DNA of 64,000 nt from Elmis aenea (Eukaryota > Arthropoda > Insecta > Coleoptera > Elmidae). A program made the position numbers and the translations under genes. Below, piece after piece: positions 9,361-22,249 of the stretch. Within the stretch, counting starts at the first letter, position 1. The number at the start of each line of letters is the position of its first letter. A model generated the notes under the pieces. The model saw nothing but the letters and a program-made list of their open reading frames with translations, did no database searches and was not told the origin of the DNA. Where the stretch lies: assembly GCA_947652605.1 (NCBI GenBank), contig OX393581.1:12838640-12902639 (forward strand). The letters run 5' to 3'.

Positions 9361-11430
9361 CTCTTATGTACCAAGGGCCATATTTCAAAATTGTAAGCAA
9401 AATATTCGCGTTAACTTATCAGAATTTGTTTTTTTTTTTTTTTAGTTTTGAAAATGTCTACATACATGTTTTTAAAACAATAGCCAAAAAAGGCTTTAAA
9501 TGTAATTTCATAATTGGCTTTCAACAAAGTCTCTTCTCAATGACATTTATTCAACGTTTTGCTACATCCGTCTGTCTTTGTCAGCCAACTATAAGTAACA
9601 CTTACAACAGTTATAATGTTTTTAAATCGGTATATTCTTTTTCACTTTCTAAACCTTCATGTTGGAGTGTGCTTATCCTGAATAATAGATACAGAAGATA
9701 GTGCATAGCTTGGTGTAATAGTTAATATTAAATTTTTCGCGGTACAGGCAAGTTGGTAGTATTTTATTACTTTTTTTGAGTGTAGTTTAACGTGGCCTTT
9801 TAAAAGTGCTTTGTACTTTTAGTTAGTATTGAAATGTTTGCAATTAGTTTATTAATTGCAATAAAATTATAGTTAAGACGATTTTTTGTACAACTTCTCA
9901 ATGTAAGGATTTAATATGACGCGAAGAAAAATAAAGTAGTGTGGTCCTAAATAGGCTGAACACAAAATTAGATTAGCGAATAGATAACAAAACTTGCTTC
10001 AAGAGATATTTTTGGTTTTTTGATCTCTCCTTAAAGTACACCAAGTTAAAGTTAAAAATGACAATTTCATTTAAACTTCAAAAGTAAGTTGACCAAAGCA
10101 GTTTTGACTTTATATTGAGCACAAAATTACGCATGGTATAACTGTCAAGATAAGCAAGGTTTTCTTAGTAATCGTCGAAGTTGGGACATCCTGTATAATT
10201 TTATTCGTGTTGTCTTGGCATGTAATCTTTTTTAACACTAAACCTTATACTTAATTTTATACTTTAATAGCTAAATGTTTATGAGATATTAATTAAAATT
10301 CCCCTCTTTGGGATGTTGTTACACCCTAGGGAACCATTCCAGGACATATGCTCTCCAAAATAATTTTGGAAATAATCTTGTAGTCTGTAAAATAATTTTG
10401 AGACCCTGTATAGTAAAACGTTTTATTTATATAGCTTCTTAAATTGCGTTTTGAATTCTTTAAAATGTCGAAGTGGGTAGACATACATTAAAAATATTTT
10501 AATAAAATCGGTCTTCACAGATTTTTATCAGAAAATAGAATCTGAAGTAAATGGCACTGCACTGCATGAACCTTTTATATTTTAAGACATATCAATGGAT
10601 TCTAGAGCTGCAGACGTTTTTAACAAAGATAAGATGAGAATTGCTGATGCTGAAAAATCCTGCATAATAAATAAATTACATTTGTATACACTAAAACGAA
10701 TGACGTAGGTGCTAGGCAGCAGTAACAAGTAGCAACACAATTATTTTTGTTAAAAATGAAGTAGATCGTTTAAAACCATTAAACTTACTTATATTAAACT
10801 TGGGCATTTTTTTTCAGTTGTTTTCTCTTCTTGAATCTGTTACGCTCTATTTAGCGGTTACTACGTTGTCGTTGCCACAATTGCGCCGCTTGAATAGCGT
10901 CATATGCACCCTCTCTTTACCCTATTCTAGTTCAGAATGCATTTTATACTCTGTCGGGACCCATTTCCTTATTCATTTGAACATCTGTCCTGTCAGTTTC
11001 ATTAATACGATCTTGCCATGAAAAATCTCACAATTGGTTCGTCAAAACCCATTGGATCGTGTACCTGTACCGTTTTTACCCTAAAATAACTCTGCTAACA
11101 AGCTAAGAGGTGTTTTTTTTAAGTATCTATACTTTTGTACATATTTAAGGGTCTTTTAGCCCTAGCACTCGTCATAAGTTGTAATGAGTATAAACTTTGT
11201 GTTTTTTTTTAGGCAATCATGCTTTATTTTATTATTATACTATATTTTTTTTAATTATCAAATGTTGGTAAAATAATATCTTTCTTAATAAATAGTGTAA
11301 TTATCCTAACAATTTTGATGTAACTAAATATGTAATATAAAAGATTATAGTTGCAATAAAACTGATTGTCGATCTGTCTAACTTCTTAGCACATTACTTT
11401 TAAACCATCGCATAAGCTAAAAAAAAGATA
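9361..11430. other. Mostly unassigned DNA with orphan element ends
   Basis: The only recognisable items are a right-hand foldback terminus (ttgggacatcctgtata, ~10180-10197) without a partner and gagaccctgtata near 10390-10405. Poly-T at ~9430-9444. The short ORFs here (9366-9701, 10800-11021) have no family resemblance. Confidence 0.4.
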
Positions 11431-11454
11431 TTTAAAACCAACGTTCCACTTTTG

Positions 11455-11870
11455 TTCCCCGAAGATCAAATAATTTTGGCAGAAGACGAACAGGATGAAA
11501 AAAAAATTTATAGAAGAATTTGAAATGTGGGGTTTGGAAGTCAATGCTGAAAAAAGAAATATATGGTAATTGGAAATAATAGTAAAGACATTATAACCTC
11601 GAAAGAAAGGACACAAATTATCGATGTATACAAATATCTAGGAATAACCTTAACTTCAGGTGTAAAGGGTACAAAAGACACATAGAATTCCTTATCAAAA
11701 ACTGACATGAATCCATCTAGAAGAAGAAAACGGAAAATACCGAAAACAAGTTGGATAAAGAGATAATAAGCGGAAGAATACGAAGAAATGGCGTTTAGCG
11801 TGCGATAGACGGTAGCCAGCTCGCCAGCTGTATGAAAATTGACCAGAATTACTTGAGATGTAAACACATT
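11455..11870 (+). pseudogene. LINE reverse-transcriptase C-terminal fragment
   Basis: Pieced over frameshifts, the plus strand gives DDQIILAEDEQ (the tail of the catalytic FADD box), EMWGLEVNAEK, then YMVIGNN, DVYKYLGITLTSG (the conserved K-Y-L-G box) and a basic RRRKRKIPKTSW linker. This order is that of RTE-type non-LTR retrotransposons. It is truncated at both ends and has at least two frameshifts and stops. No poly(A) tail was recognised. Confidence 0.7.
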
Positions 11871-12184
11871 TTAATTACAACTACAATTGGCTGTAGCCTT
11901 ACAGTTTTTTTTTTTAAATCTGATTATACTGATATACGGTTTATAAGTTAAAAGATTTTGCTACCTACAAAAAGAAAAATTTGTGAATCGGCTAATAATA
12001 AGTTGAAAAAAAAACAGGTTTAGTAAGAAAATTTATGAAATAATATTGAAAATTTCCTTCACCTGTAAAATTCGCGTTTTCAACCAATCACTATCTTAAA
12101 TATTTTGGAGACCACTAAAAGGAGCATTATTTCACGGTAATAATTGTACATCCCCTGTCAGATGTTGATCCTTCTGTCAAATTT

Positions 12185-12340
12185 GCGTTTTCGACCAATA
12201 ACAAACTCAAATTTCCTAGAAACGACCAATAAACATAATCATACACTGATAATATTTTTTCGCAAATAACAGGTTTTCAAGCGTTTATTTGACATTTCTA
12301 AGAAAACTGAGTTTGTGATTGGACCAAAATATAAATTTGG
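12185..12340. repeat. Imperfect inverted repeat
   Basis: The segment gaccaataacaaactcaaat near 12196 pairs with gagtttgtgattggacc near 12310. A related forward segment (gttttcaaccaatcactatc) is near 12078. It may be a decayed MITE. The 78-residue minus ORF over it is an artefact. Confidence 0.4.
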
Positions 12341-12513
12341 AGAGGGAATTAAATATTTTGGTCTTGATAATTTTTGACGAATTTCGGCGACCAGTAGCGT
12401 TTCTTTAATATAGATTAAATCACAACCATGACGCACTACTCTGACAGTACTTCTAACAAAATATAACTCGTGCATTGCAAAAATAATCTATAATTTTTGA
12501 CAAATCTTAACTC

Positions 12514-12541
12514 ATGCAAGTTGAATCACCTCAACTTGCAT
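12514..12541. repeat. Perfect 11-bp hairpin
   Basis: atgcaagttga, six-base loop, tcaacttgcat. It is isolated, with no T-run after it. The stretches around it (11871-13620) hold no recognised gene. Confidence 0.6.
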
Positions 12542-13974
12542 TCGGGAATATTTACCAAAAATTATCGATATTTTTCAATGCAGTTGTTATACTACTACTG
12601 AAAACTTGTAATTACAGCGAAAATCGAAAACATTGGTATCGAAAGATCTGCAGTTAACCTGTTCGTCTGCTGTTAAAGACATCTTCAGGTTACTTTTAAC
12701 TTAGTAAAGTAAAGAAAAATGAGCGTACTATATAGAGTTTAAATTTCCTTTACAGTTGGCAATCCTTAAATTTTTTTACGTTGTTTTAAGTAGCAAGTGG
12801 CTTTAAGGTGTTTCCTTCTACGAAAACTGAAACGTCACCGGACTTAAACCATTTAATTCATTTTTTTTTAAGTCAAGAGAAGTAGAATTAGGATTTAAAA
12901 TTTTAAGGATAAATCCAATGCTAGTATTTTATTTTACTTTTATCATATTCCTGATAACTTTGGTGTCTCGGATAAAATGGACAAATTTTATGCTGCTATT
13001 TATGTAGAAATGTAGGTAGAAATTTGAAATTATTATTTGTCTACCCGTCAGATCTATTACAAATGTAATCTACAAATAATAACACCAATGTTTTGTGTGT
13101 TGAAAAAGTTACTGCTGCAAATGAAACTGTGCTAGGATTAATTTTAGCTACCACGCGCCGTTTCTCGTTAATATTTGTCGTGCAAAAAATAGATGAGAAC
13201 TTTATGTGGGGTTGATATGAAAAATGCCCGTTATTTTTCAAAACTTTGCTGAGCTAACAAACAGCGTGTGGTATTTAATTCAACAGATGTACGCTGCACA
13301 ACTGTCTCCCAGAACATTAACTAGTTTTCATTAAACTCTAATACCTTGCATTAAGTTTATTCCTTTGTGATTCCATGCGTTTTAATGGTTGTAACTTTGT
13401 TGCTAGCTCTGCTGTAAGGCAGAGACGGTTAATCTCACTTGCTCGATAATAATGTTGCTGATATTTGACAGTGCCACCTCGAACGGCTGCTATAAATAAT
13501 CGCTTTGACTGATAGTGCATTTCTTGCCGAGCTTGTAATGACGCCACGTGTGTGAAGGTGCTTTCTGCCTACGCCAGATTTTAACAATCGCCAAATAATA
13601 ACAATTTTAATACATCACGATGTACAGGTTAGGCCAAAAGTATGGAGACGCTGCTGTTATGGCGTATATACAAGTTTTATGAAAATATGTTTTGTATTTA
13701 AAGTGTATGGCTAATTGTTAGCCACTTTTTGACGCACCTAATTTTTTTTACGGCCACTTGTGTAACTGACAGGCGATCGTCATATTTTTTAAATGGCAAC
13801 AAATGTTTTGTTTAATTTCAATTGATAAAGATTTTTTCTTTTTTCAACCATATAAAGTTTTCTTAGTTTTTACATTATAAAAGTTTTGAGAAAAATTTTA
13901 AATTGTAATTAGAAAAAAATACAGAAAAATTAATTATGTCTTAATTAAACACAGAGACAAAAAAAATGACGTGA

Positions 13975-14587
13975 TGGGTTAAACTTAATGTTCAAATTGT
14001 TGGCCGTTTACAGCAAGACAATATTTTGACTCTCTTAAAATTGGCGTAAAATATTAAAAAGGTATTCAGCTGGTAAGTTTTGGCATTCCGTTCGAATTCC
14101 ATTTTTTAAATCTTTAATATTGTTTGGCCGCATTTTCTACCCTTTATTTTTCAATTGCCACAAAAAAATCCAGTGGGGAAAAGTCTGGTGCACGTAGGGG
14201 CTATTTAATGAACCCTCTTCGTCCAACCCATCTGTTTGCAAAATTTTCCTTGAGAAAATTTCTTACCTCCATACCAAAATGTGGTGGTGCTTCATCTTGC
14301 TGATACCAAATATTATTCATATTTAGGTATGGCAAGTATAATGTCCTTTCGTAATAGTTGTAGGTATCGTTCGACGTTTAATATTTCGTCAATAAAAAAA
14401 GGTACAATTAGGCGTTGATTGACTATTCCTGCACAAACGTTAATTTTTTTTGGACGCTGAGTATGAAGTTCCATCATCCAATGTGAATTACTGTCAGACC
14501 AATTTCGAAAAATTGATTGACAGCTCCGTTCAAGCAGAAAATAGCTTTATTGGAAAGGATCATTTTATTTACAGAGCTGCCTAATTA
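13975..14587 (-). pseudogene. mariner-like transposase relic
   Basis: Minus-strand translation over frameshifts gives, in order, AIFCLNGAVNQ, a KLTFVQE-type strand, then YQQDEAPPHFGMEVRNFL, RWVGRRGF and PDFSPLDFFLWQLKNK. These are the DDE-domain boxes of IS630/mariner transposases (QQDGAPPH..., RSPDLTPLDFFLW); the second catalytic Asp box appears as QQDEAPPH. Several in-frame stops make it inactive. A more N-terminal piece probably continues beyond the LINE insertion at 15055-15250. Confidence 0.8.
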
Positions 14588-15052
14588 AAAGTGGTATTAG
14601 CTCCAGCACCTTTACACAGAAGTGCAAGGTGGACACTCACAAATAAAAATAGTAGCCGATTGAATGCAGCAGAAATTGGATTTCTAAGAAAAATCCAGAA
14701 GAAAAAACAAAAAAGATAGAATTAGAAATGAAACATATAGAGAACAATTAAAGACAAAATCAGTTGAAACAAAAATACAAGAAAGACAGCTGGGATGGTT
14801 AGGTCACATTTATAGGATGAATGAAGAAAGGTTAGTCAGAAAAGCCTATGAAGCAAGATCACAGGGAAAAAAGAAAAGGGGTAAACCGAGAAAAACCTGG
14901 CAAGATGAAGCCAAAAAGCAGCAACGGATAGAAATATCAAATGGAAATACAAAGCTATCACAAGACAAAAAAAAAACAAAATAAATTCAGCACAACACAA
15001 TCAACAGTCCTACACCTAACAGTAGAAGCACTCATGACTAAATAAAATAAAT
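14588..15052 (+). pseudogene. 3' end of an RTE-like LINE (copy A)
   Basis: It encodes LNAAEIGFLRKIQ, KSVETKIQERQLGWLGHIYR, MNEERLVRKAYEA and RGKPRKTWQDE, the post-RT tail of an RTE-type LINE, with several frameshifts. It ends in an A/T-rich tail aaataaaataaataa without a true poly(A). Two more copies of the same family lie in the window (32118-32705 and 44620-45135, both minus), all 5'-truncated, which is typical of target-primed insertion. It sits inside a mariner relic. Confidence 0.8.
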
Positions 15053-15260
15053 AATTATCTTTTCCACTTGCTTTAGCAAAAAAGTTTATTTGTGCTTTTT
15101 TAGATCGTTCTATTTTCGCAAAAAAGCCAATCACCTTTCAGAGGGAGTGATCTCTCCCATCTAAAGGAATTGAGCCAGAACAGAAAAGACTTCTTTTACG
15201 TAAAGTTGCATTTCGTATCACATGACTACAATCGTCTGTGGTTCATAAAACGTTTTAATA

Positions 15261-17022
15261 TTTTCTGATAATTACAATTCTTTGACTTTTAATAGTTAAA
15301 TTATTTAGAAGAAATGTTAAATTATTTGAGTAATTTATTTGTTTACTGTAAATAAATTTAAATAAAAACGTCCTTTAGGAATGCTGGGCCAGTTTTAATA
15401 TTGTCGTTTATTCGTCAAATAGAGATAAGAGTCTCATAATTAATCCAAAAATTCCTTAAAAGATTCTTGATAAATTAAGATAAGTGGTTTATAATTAAAC
15501 TTATTTATTTTACAATTAGCGTCGAACCAAGGCAGTATCAAGAGAACTTTCAATTTGTTTCAGTTCAACATATTTTCATTATTTCCCATAGTCTCCTCAA
15601 TATGTTTTCTATTGTGCTGTTATTCATTCCATGAGCCTGTTTCTTTCGTAGTTTTATTTCTTTCCCAGCGTTCTTTTTACTGTACTTTATAACATGGACA
15701 GTTTTAGATCCGCAATAACTTACTTAATTTAGTGGGGAGTTATACTTGCCGCGATAAACACTCTTGATACAGTTAGCAAGGCAACGTTATATCCTGCTCT
15801 TCATTCGGTGCGCAATTTCCTGAGACCATCGGCGCGGAAATACAAAAACCGTTAGCAGGACCCATCGGATTTTTTAAAGATCAACATAGATAAGATTACA
15901 GTAGGTTCTGAATGTGAAATGATTGCTAGGATTGATAAAAAGTAGACATCAATGGAAGATTAATAGTCTGGTTTGCTAATGTCTGTACATTTCGGCAAGA
16001 AATTATTTTTAGAAATAAGTGCATCAACACCACTATTGCCTATACTTTGAACTACGTTATAAAATACATATAAAATGACAAAGATATAATTCACATTATT
16101 GTTCCGTTTTTCTTAATAAGCCTAATTGCACCAGACCTCTCTAATTAAAGATAACATGAATGAATTATCTACTTAATTTAAAAAAAGCTTGATTGGATAT
16201 TGTTACTATGGGCCTTAAGGAACCAACAATACTTCCTGTGCGTAGCCCTTACCTTAAATTTAATGACATTCAGATGATGTTTACAAAGTGCCAGTTACAG
16301 TTCGCTCCTATGTAAGGGATAGCCCTTGTTGTTAACTATCTTATTGGATGTCTCTTGAATTAGTACACCGGGTAAATATAAATAGGATCAGCGTTGATAT
16401 TTAACTTTAAAATGAGCTCACTATTTACAACGGGAAGGGACTACGGTCGCCTGCCGGTCCCTTAAATGTCAACTATAAAGTATTTGATCAAGACGAGTAA
16501 CTTAGAAAATTAGAAATCACAGTAACTAATTAATTATGACCGGCACCAAATTGTTTAAAATACTTGTTTAATACAGATAGCAATGGCTCATGATAGACTT
16601 GGCTACAAAGTATTTTTTACATCGTAAAATTCAGTTCTTAGAAGCATTGAGTAGGGATAAACATGCACTGTAGCACATCTCTAAATCTCTACTACTGACT
16701 TCTTTATCGTCCAGTCTCTCCCTCACTTTATTTTGTCATTTTGTTCTGTATCTTGCCCTATTTTTTTTCCTGCGATCATTTTTTAATTCAATTTTTGCAT
16801 ATACATATACTTTCTGGCTTGGGTTGTAGATGCCCCAGCCACCTTTGACTTCATATCTTCCACTCATAGGTTTTTTTAAATTTTATAATTGCTGTACTTT
16901 TCAATTATCATGTCTTCGTTCTTCTTAAAAATCTCCTCCCCTAAGTCTGTATCCTTTATTTTTGCTTTCTTCTTAGTGTCCAAGTTTATGAACTCCAAGT
17001 ACGAATTGGTACGCACACTGCA
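15261..17022. other. Unassigned DNA
   Basis: No element ends or genes were recognised in 15261-16640. 16680-17022 may hold part of an unidentified minus-strand coding relic (see findings). Confidence 0.4.
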
Positions 17023-17026
17023 TTAA

Positions 17027-17345
17027 CACGTTCACTGTCCATGAGTCATATATGACTAATGACGCGTATTCACCGGAACGTTCTTGAAGCATATGGGATT
17101 CATTTGACAAATATCAAACGTCAAATGTAAACGGGAATATAAACATAAATGTACCGTTAAAGGATCTGAAATGTGGGTAGGACGTAAGAAGAGGATTATC
17201 TAAGGCTTAATAAGCAAATATTTTGCATCACATCTGACTTGTGAACGTCCTATGTAGATATGTAACCCCAAAAACAATTGAATATGTTGTTAAAGTTTGC
17301 GCGCATGTGACATCGAATTTAAAAAATGCTTGGACAGTGAACGTG
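17027..17345. mobile_element. piggyBac-type MITE with TTAA duplications
   Basis: Perfect 15-bp TIRs cacgttcactgtcca (17027) and tggacagtgaacgtg (to 17345) are flanked by TTAA at 17023-17026 and 17346-17349. It is 319 bp long and noncoding. Next to the left TIR lies the small palindrome agtcatatatgact. TTAA target choice and CAC-type tips fit the piggyBac superfamily. Confidence 0.92.
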
Positions 17346-17349
17346 TTAA

Positions 17350-18732
17350 ATATTCGCGTCTAAGTTTTTTTGAGATCTCCTTCTTACTAATCGAATATTT
17401 TTTAAGAGCATGGTAAATTTTTTTCGCTTTGCCATCTTAGTGATTTATGTTTTTAAAATGTTTGAGACTTGCTACCTACCTCATTCTTTCTAGTTCAAAT
17501 ATAACTGAAACGGTTCACAGTTCTTTGTTATAACTATCGTCGTGGTATTTGTAAAACTGTTTCCTTTTAATGTCTTTGCCTATACATCTAGATTATGCGG
17601 TGAGCCTTTTTCGTTTTTAGATAGAAGCACCACATCAACTGCTTAAGCCAGTTCTGTAGAACTTATTGGCTTAATCCCTTGTAGTCTTCCTTGCTTTTTA
17701 TTTGCACTTCTTAATTATTTTCTTCATTAGGATTATAAAAAGCGGTGCTTTAAAGTGCTCTCCCGCCTTACTTCCAAATAATATAGTAAGTAACTATTAC
17801 TAAAACAATATGGTTTGCAAGTGTATTTATTTCGATTAACATTAGGGCTTTTAAAGTAAAGTTTTATTTTAAATTCATTAAATTAATTTAAATTGCTTTT
17901 AAGTTTGTACTTCCTTACAGCTGCAAAACCCTCTTAACAATAAAGCACGTAGCCCTCTCACTTAAAGTTTTAATAAATGGAGGGTGTTAGGTGAAACCAA
18001 GGAATGTATTTTTCTATCGATTTGGAGATATTGACGCCATCTGATAGATATTTTGCTGCACTGTTGTCAGGAGTAATTCCACATACGAACATAGGCAGTT
18101 TGGGAGAAAACGTGGTATGTTCATACCGCGAGCAGAAGAAAACAAGGAGGAACAGTATTGTTAACAACTGATTCTGCTATAGTTTGTGTTCAGTAATGTT
18201 TAGTTAAACAATATTATAAAAAAATACCGCTTGAGATACATATTTTTCGTTAAAGATTAAATTAAATAGTACGTGTTATTGAAAACTAATTAGTTTAATT
18301 ACTAGCTATGTATATTAGCTGGTGCACACGAACTGCAAAAATTCTAATCCCATCATTATCGACTTTTATGACCAAGCCTTAATCCTTCACTCAAACTGCA
18401 TAAAAATATTTTAAACGCTTGATTATATGGGTAGATCCTCATTAAATTAGGAAATTATTTTAAGAAATGTGCTTTTCCTATGATGAAAATGAAGGAAATT
18501 GAGTCCACAGTGTTCTTTCTTGTCTAATATTGCATCGGCATTCCTACAAAAGTGAAATGGCAAAAAATCCAATTTGCTCCATAGCACAAGCAAGGCCATC
18601 AGAAAATAAAGAATTTGAATTGTCAACACAATCATATTATGAACTGCTTTCACTAAATAAATAAAAATACAAAGATACTGCACATCTTTCCAAATGTTGT
18701 TATTCTGAATTTAATAAGAATATCTACCATAA
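17350..18732. other. Unassigned DNA
   Basis: The short ORFs at 17970-18167 (minus, with a hydrophobic start) and 18447-18683 (minus) match no family that I know and are of a length expected by chance in AT-rich DNA. Confidence 0.4.
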
Positions 18733-18958
18733 TCTACCTCAACACAATAAATATATATAAAAGTCCAGCCTGACTCTGTCTCTCTACCAGTAAACTACTA
18801 CGGGTTCATTTGACCGACTGAGTTGTGTCTAATGAACCGTAAATTTTTACTCACGGGTAACATAACAGTGTCTAACTTGCAGCTCACGGTATTATAAAAA
18901 ATAATAGTTTAAATTTAAGATATACAATATTCCCGTCCTAGAACGGGCTAAGTGCTAG
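18733..18958 (+). mobile_element. Helitron-like nonautonomous element
   Basis: The 3' end shows hairpin CCCGT-cctaga-ACGGG (18932-18947), then 7 nt, then CTAG with a following T, as in Helitrons. The 5' end is proposed at TCTACCTCAACAC (18733) after an A, followed by the atatatataaaagtccagcc text often seen at insect Helitron starts. The 3' end is convincing; the 5' limit is less certain. No coding sequence. Confidence 0.65.
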
Positions 18959-20164
18959 TTTTATTAATAAATAATATAATTAGTGCGTAAATAATTTTTA
19001 ATCACATTCTAAGTTTATTTTTCCTTTAAATAAGTCACATTTAATTGGTTGGCACAGGTTTTTTTTATTAACATTCCTTATTTTGAACCATTTACAGGTT
19101 ATTTTGAATAACTAATTATTATTGTTTTTTTAATAATTATTTTTCACGTTTATTGATTAATACTCATTTATAACAATATAATCCATAGTAAAATATAGTT
19201 TGGTTAATGCAGATCCATGAACAAAAAAAAAGGTGAACTTTAAAATCTTTTAAATTGAATTGTAAAGATTCAATAATAATTGACAATCCTTGTATTCCCC
19301 CAACATCCTTCAGATATACTATAGCATGCTGTTACAACTTTGTGATGTTTTAATCACATCAGAAAGACTAATAATTATTTGAAGAATTCTGCGATTCCCG
19401 TAACTGTTTGAATACCACTGCTGCATGTGTACAATGCACTTCATTTCAACACATTAAATACACATTCATTTTTACTCGCTTTCGCTATGTTTTCATTCAA
19501 CTTCAATGTATGAACGTACCTTTTTAATAAATTATTAGCCGGAATTTACGCTAATTTTTCTGCTAACGATAATCACAAAGTTCGACGACGAGAAGTTATT
19601 TTCCAAACGTTTTAATACACACAACGGCCGTACGCTCATTATTTAACAAACAATTTCGCGAAATTGTTATCCCGTTTAACCGAATAGAGCAATTTTATAA
19701 ACGTATAGCAATTGTAACATAACAGTCATTTCAGCGAAATTACTATTGATCTGATTTTATCGCTTGTATAAATTTAAACAAGAGCTCCCAAGCGCAGAAA
19801 TCTATATACGTGGCTGCAAATGCGGGCCCCATAATGGATGCAAACATGAAAATACACTCGACATTAGTTTTCATTAATTGCTTCCTGTCGATATTATCAG
19901 CCATAACCGTTAAAGTGTTTTAACGAGTTGCTGGTTATATTTACTTACATTACATGCAGAAAAGTTATCATTTAATGAGAGGGCGATTTCGGTCAAAACG
20001 CCCTGTGCTGTTCGCAGGGACGAATTGGGAATATTGGTTTTCACACAACAGTCTTAGAGTATCGGCCCCAAAGAGTCACTTTTTTCCTGCAAATACACCG
20101 ACCTAATGTCAGTAAGCCGTTAAGCTTCTTGACAAGAGCTTTAAATAATTTTTAAAAAAATTTA
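18959..20164. other. Unassigned DNA with one perfect palindrome
   Basis: No gene or element was recognised. A perfect 20-bp palindrome aacaatttcgcgaaattgtt lies at 19649-19668. There are several short hairpins but no consistent pattern. Confidence 0.45.
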
Positions 20165-22190
20165 TGCAGGATGTTCCAGATTACATTTCCAGCATTGGAA
20201 TCTCGCTTATTATAGGAGACACAGGTTTGCTTAAATTAGATGAATGATTCCTTAGTTTGAGAGAAGCCACAATCAATTATTAAAAGTACAAAATTGCTCG
20301 TGCTTCAGATGTTATAGCAAAAAAAAAAAAATGTCGATTTTCTTTTTTGTCTTATAACTTTTTTGTCTTATTCATTAAATCAATTTTATTTGTACCTTTC
20401 AAAGCTACTTTTTTATGTAGAATGTAACTATTATCTTCAATTTTTTTAATCGCTTTTCTTTTTTTTTTCTTATTGGCCGTCAAGTTGACACTGGTTCGAT
20501 GTGCTTTTTTCCTCTTTCTAACAATATATCATGTTATATCTATTTTTATAAATAGCTCAGGAACTCAAGAAAAACCGTATATTATCAAAGTTGGCCAGGA
20601 AACGCATTAAACGGGCAAGTGGACTAGAATAGTGAAATGTGCTTTTTTCTCCTGTTTCTAATGATACATCTTTTGTCATATCTGTATTTATAAATAACTT
20701 GGAAAATCAAGAAAAACCATATTTTACCGATATTATTTATTTATAAGTTAGCCATGAAACTTGTTAAACAGGCAAGTTTGCTTTGCAATAGTTAAATGTT
20801 TTATTTTCTCTTCTTTCTAATGATATATCATTTGTTATACCTATCTGATAAAATAAATAACCCGGAAAACAAAATTAAAACAAATTTTACCAATTTTATT
20901 CCAACAAGAGAGGGTCACAATACGTTGTCGCTAGAATTTGATTAAGGCTGTGTTTATTGCATCAAGGACATCAAATCTATATGTTTTCCAGATTTATACG
21001 TGCCACTGGCCATTTCCTTCGGAAAAATAAAGGAAAACCTGAAAAATTGGTATATAAAAAGCTCATTTTTGCGATCGCGTGGGCCATAAAACCGTCAAAG
21101 ACAAACTCGAAATTATTCTATTTACCAATGAGCGCATTCTTTGCAAGTAGAATGGTGCAAAGTTTTTGAAAAATCTTAAACGGTTCCGAAGTTGTGGTAT
21201 ATCTGTATAACTATATCTATGCGAATTGCATAGGCGTTTAACATAGGAAAAATCGTTTTTACAAATGTCTCGTTTTTCTCCGGAACCGTTTAAGATTTTT
21301 TCAAAAACTTTGCGTTATTGTACTTGCAAAGAATGCGCGAATTGGTAAATAGAAGAATTTCGATTTTATCTCTGACGATTTCATAGCCCACGCGATCGCA
21401 AAAATTACTTTTATTATTCAACTTTTCAGTTTTTTCCCTATTTTGCCTAAGAAAATGGCCAGTGGCAAGTATAACTTTGCAGAACATCTAGTTTTGATGT
21501 TCTTGATGCAATAAACACAGCCTTAATCAAATTCTAGCGCCAACGTATCGTGACCTTCCCTGGTAAATTAGATATTATTTTTCATAGCTAACTTAGAATT
21601 ATATTGATGATATGCAGTTTTTCGAGGTAATTATTTAAATAAATATAATCATTAGAAAGAGAAAATAAAGCACATTTCACTATTGGAAAGCCAACTTGCC
21701 TGTTTAACATGTTTTATGGCTAACTTAAAATAATATTAATTAAATGAAATTTTTCTTGATTTTTTAAGTCATGTGCAGTTACAGATATGACATGTAAGAT
21801 GTCGTTAGTAAGAGGGAAACAAAGCACATTTAAGTATTTCAAAGCCAACTTGACGGCCCATAAAAAAATTAAGTTAGGGGTAACATCTCAAAAATAAAAA
21901 GTGTTAAAACAAATCTAAGAGAATGGTTACATTTTACATAAAAAAGTACCTTAAGAAGGTACAAATATAACTGATTTTTTAATCAAGACAAAAAAGTTAT
22001 GAGAGAAAAAAATATCGGCATTTTCATATTTTTTGTTAATACATCTGAAGTACGAGGAATTTTGTACATTTAAAAATTGATTTTAGCTCCTCCCACACTT
22101 GGGAATAATTCATCCAATTTAAGCAAACCTGTATCTTTTATAATAAGCAAGATTTCCATGCTGGAAATGTAATCTGAGACACCCTGTGTA
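20165..22190. mobile_element. Large foldback element containing a second palindromic element
   Basis: The left end (gatgttccagattacatttc) and right end (..gaaatgtaatctgagacaccctgtgta) are inverted. Matching text runs inward: cttcagatgttatagc / taatacatctgaag, and gtaacattctacata-type arms. In the left arm a ~145-bp module (..gtgcttttttcctctttctaa.., ataaatagctcaggaactca) occurs three times in tandem, at about 20500, 20640 and 20790. The centre is occupied by the palindrome at 20905-21562. A half-copy of this element is at 41063-41560. Confidence 0.75.
20905..21562. mobile_element. ~660-bp palindromic element, CAAGGGAAGGTCACGATACG family, copy 1
   Basis: Inverted arms: gttgtcgctagaatttgatt near the left end matches aatcaaattctagcgccaac near the right. 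Both arms contain a GCGATCGC or GCGATCGCG core and the caaaaactttgc segment. Nearly the whole element is arm; the loop is about 60-90 bp. Compared with copy 2 (51512-52226) its tips are mutated (caagagagggtcac), so its target duplication cannot be read. ORFs 20957-21169 and 21290-21487 are the same sequence on both strands, not genes. Confidence 0.85.
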
Positions 22191-22249
22191 GATACATGGT
22201 TATTAGGGATTGTAATATCGCAAAATTGTAAATCGCAAAAAAAGCTCTT

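Larger units (their letters stand above)
13623..15260 (-). mobile_element. Decayed Tc1/mariner element interrupted by a LINE fragment
   Basis: The left terminus begins tacaggttaggccaaaagta at 13623, a mariner-type TIR. The partner TIR beyond 15250 was not found. It contains a minus-strand transposase relic (13975-14587, and probably 15055-15250) separated by a LINE 3' end at 14588-15052. Confidence 0.65.

Noticed and set aside
17970..18167. 65-residue minus ORF with a hydrophobic N terminus resembling a signal peptide
   Set aside because: No recognisable family, no promoter or neighbour, and a length expected by chance in AT-rich DNA.
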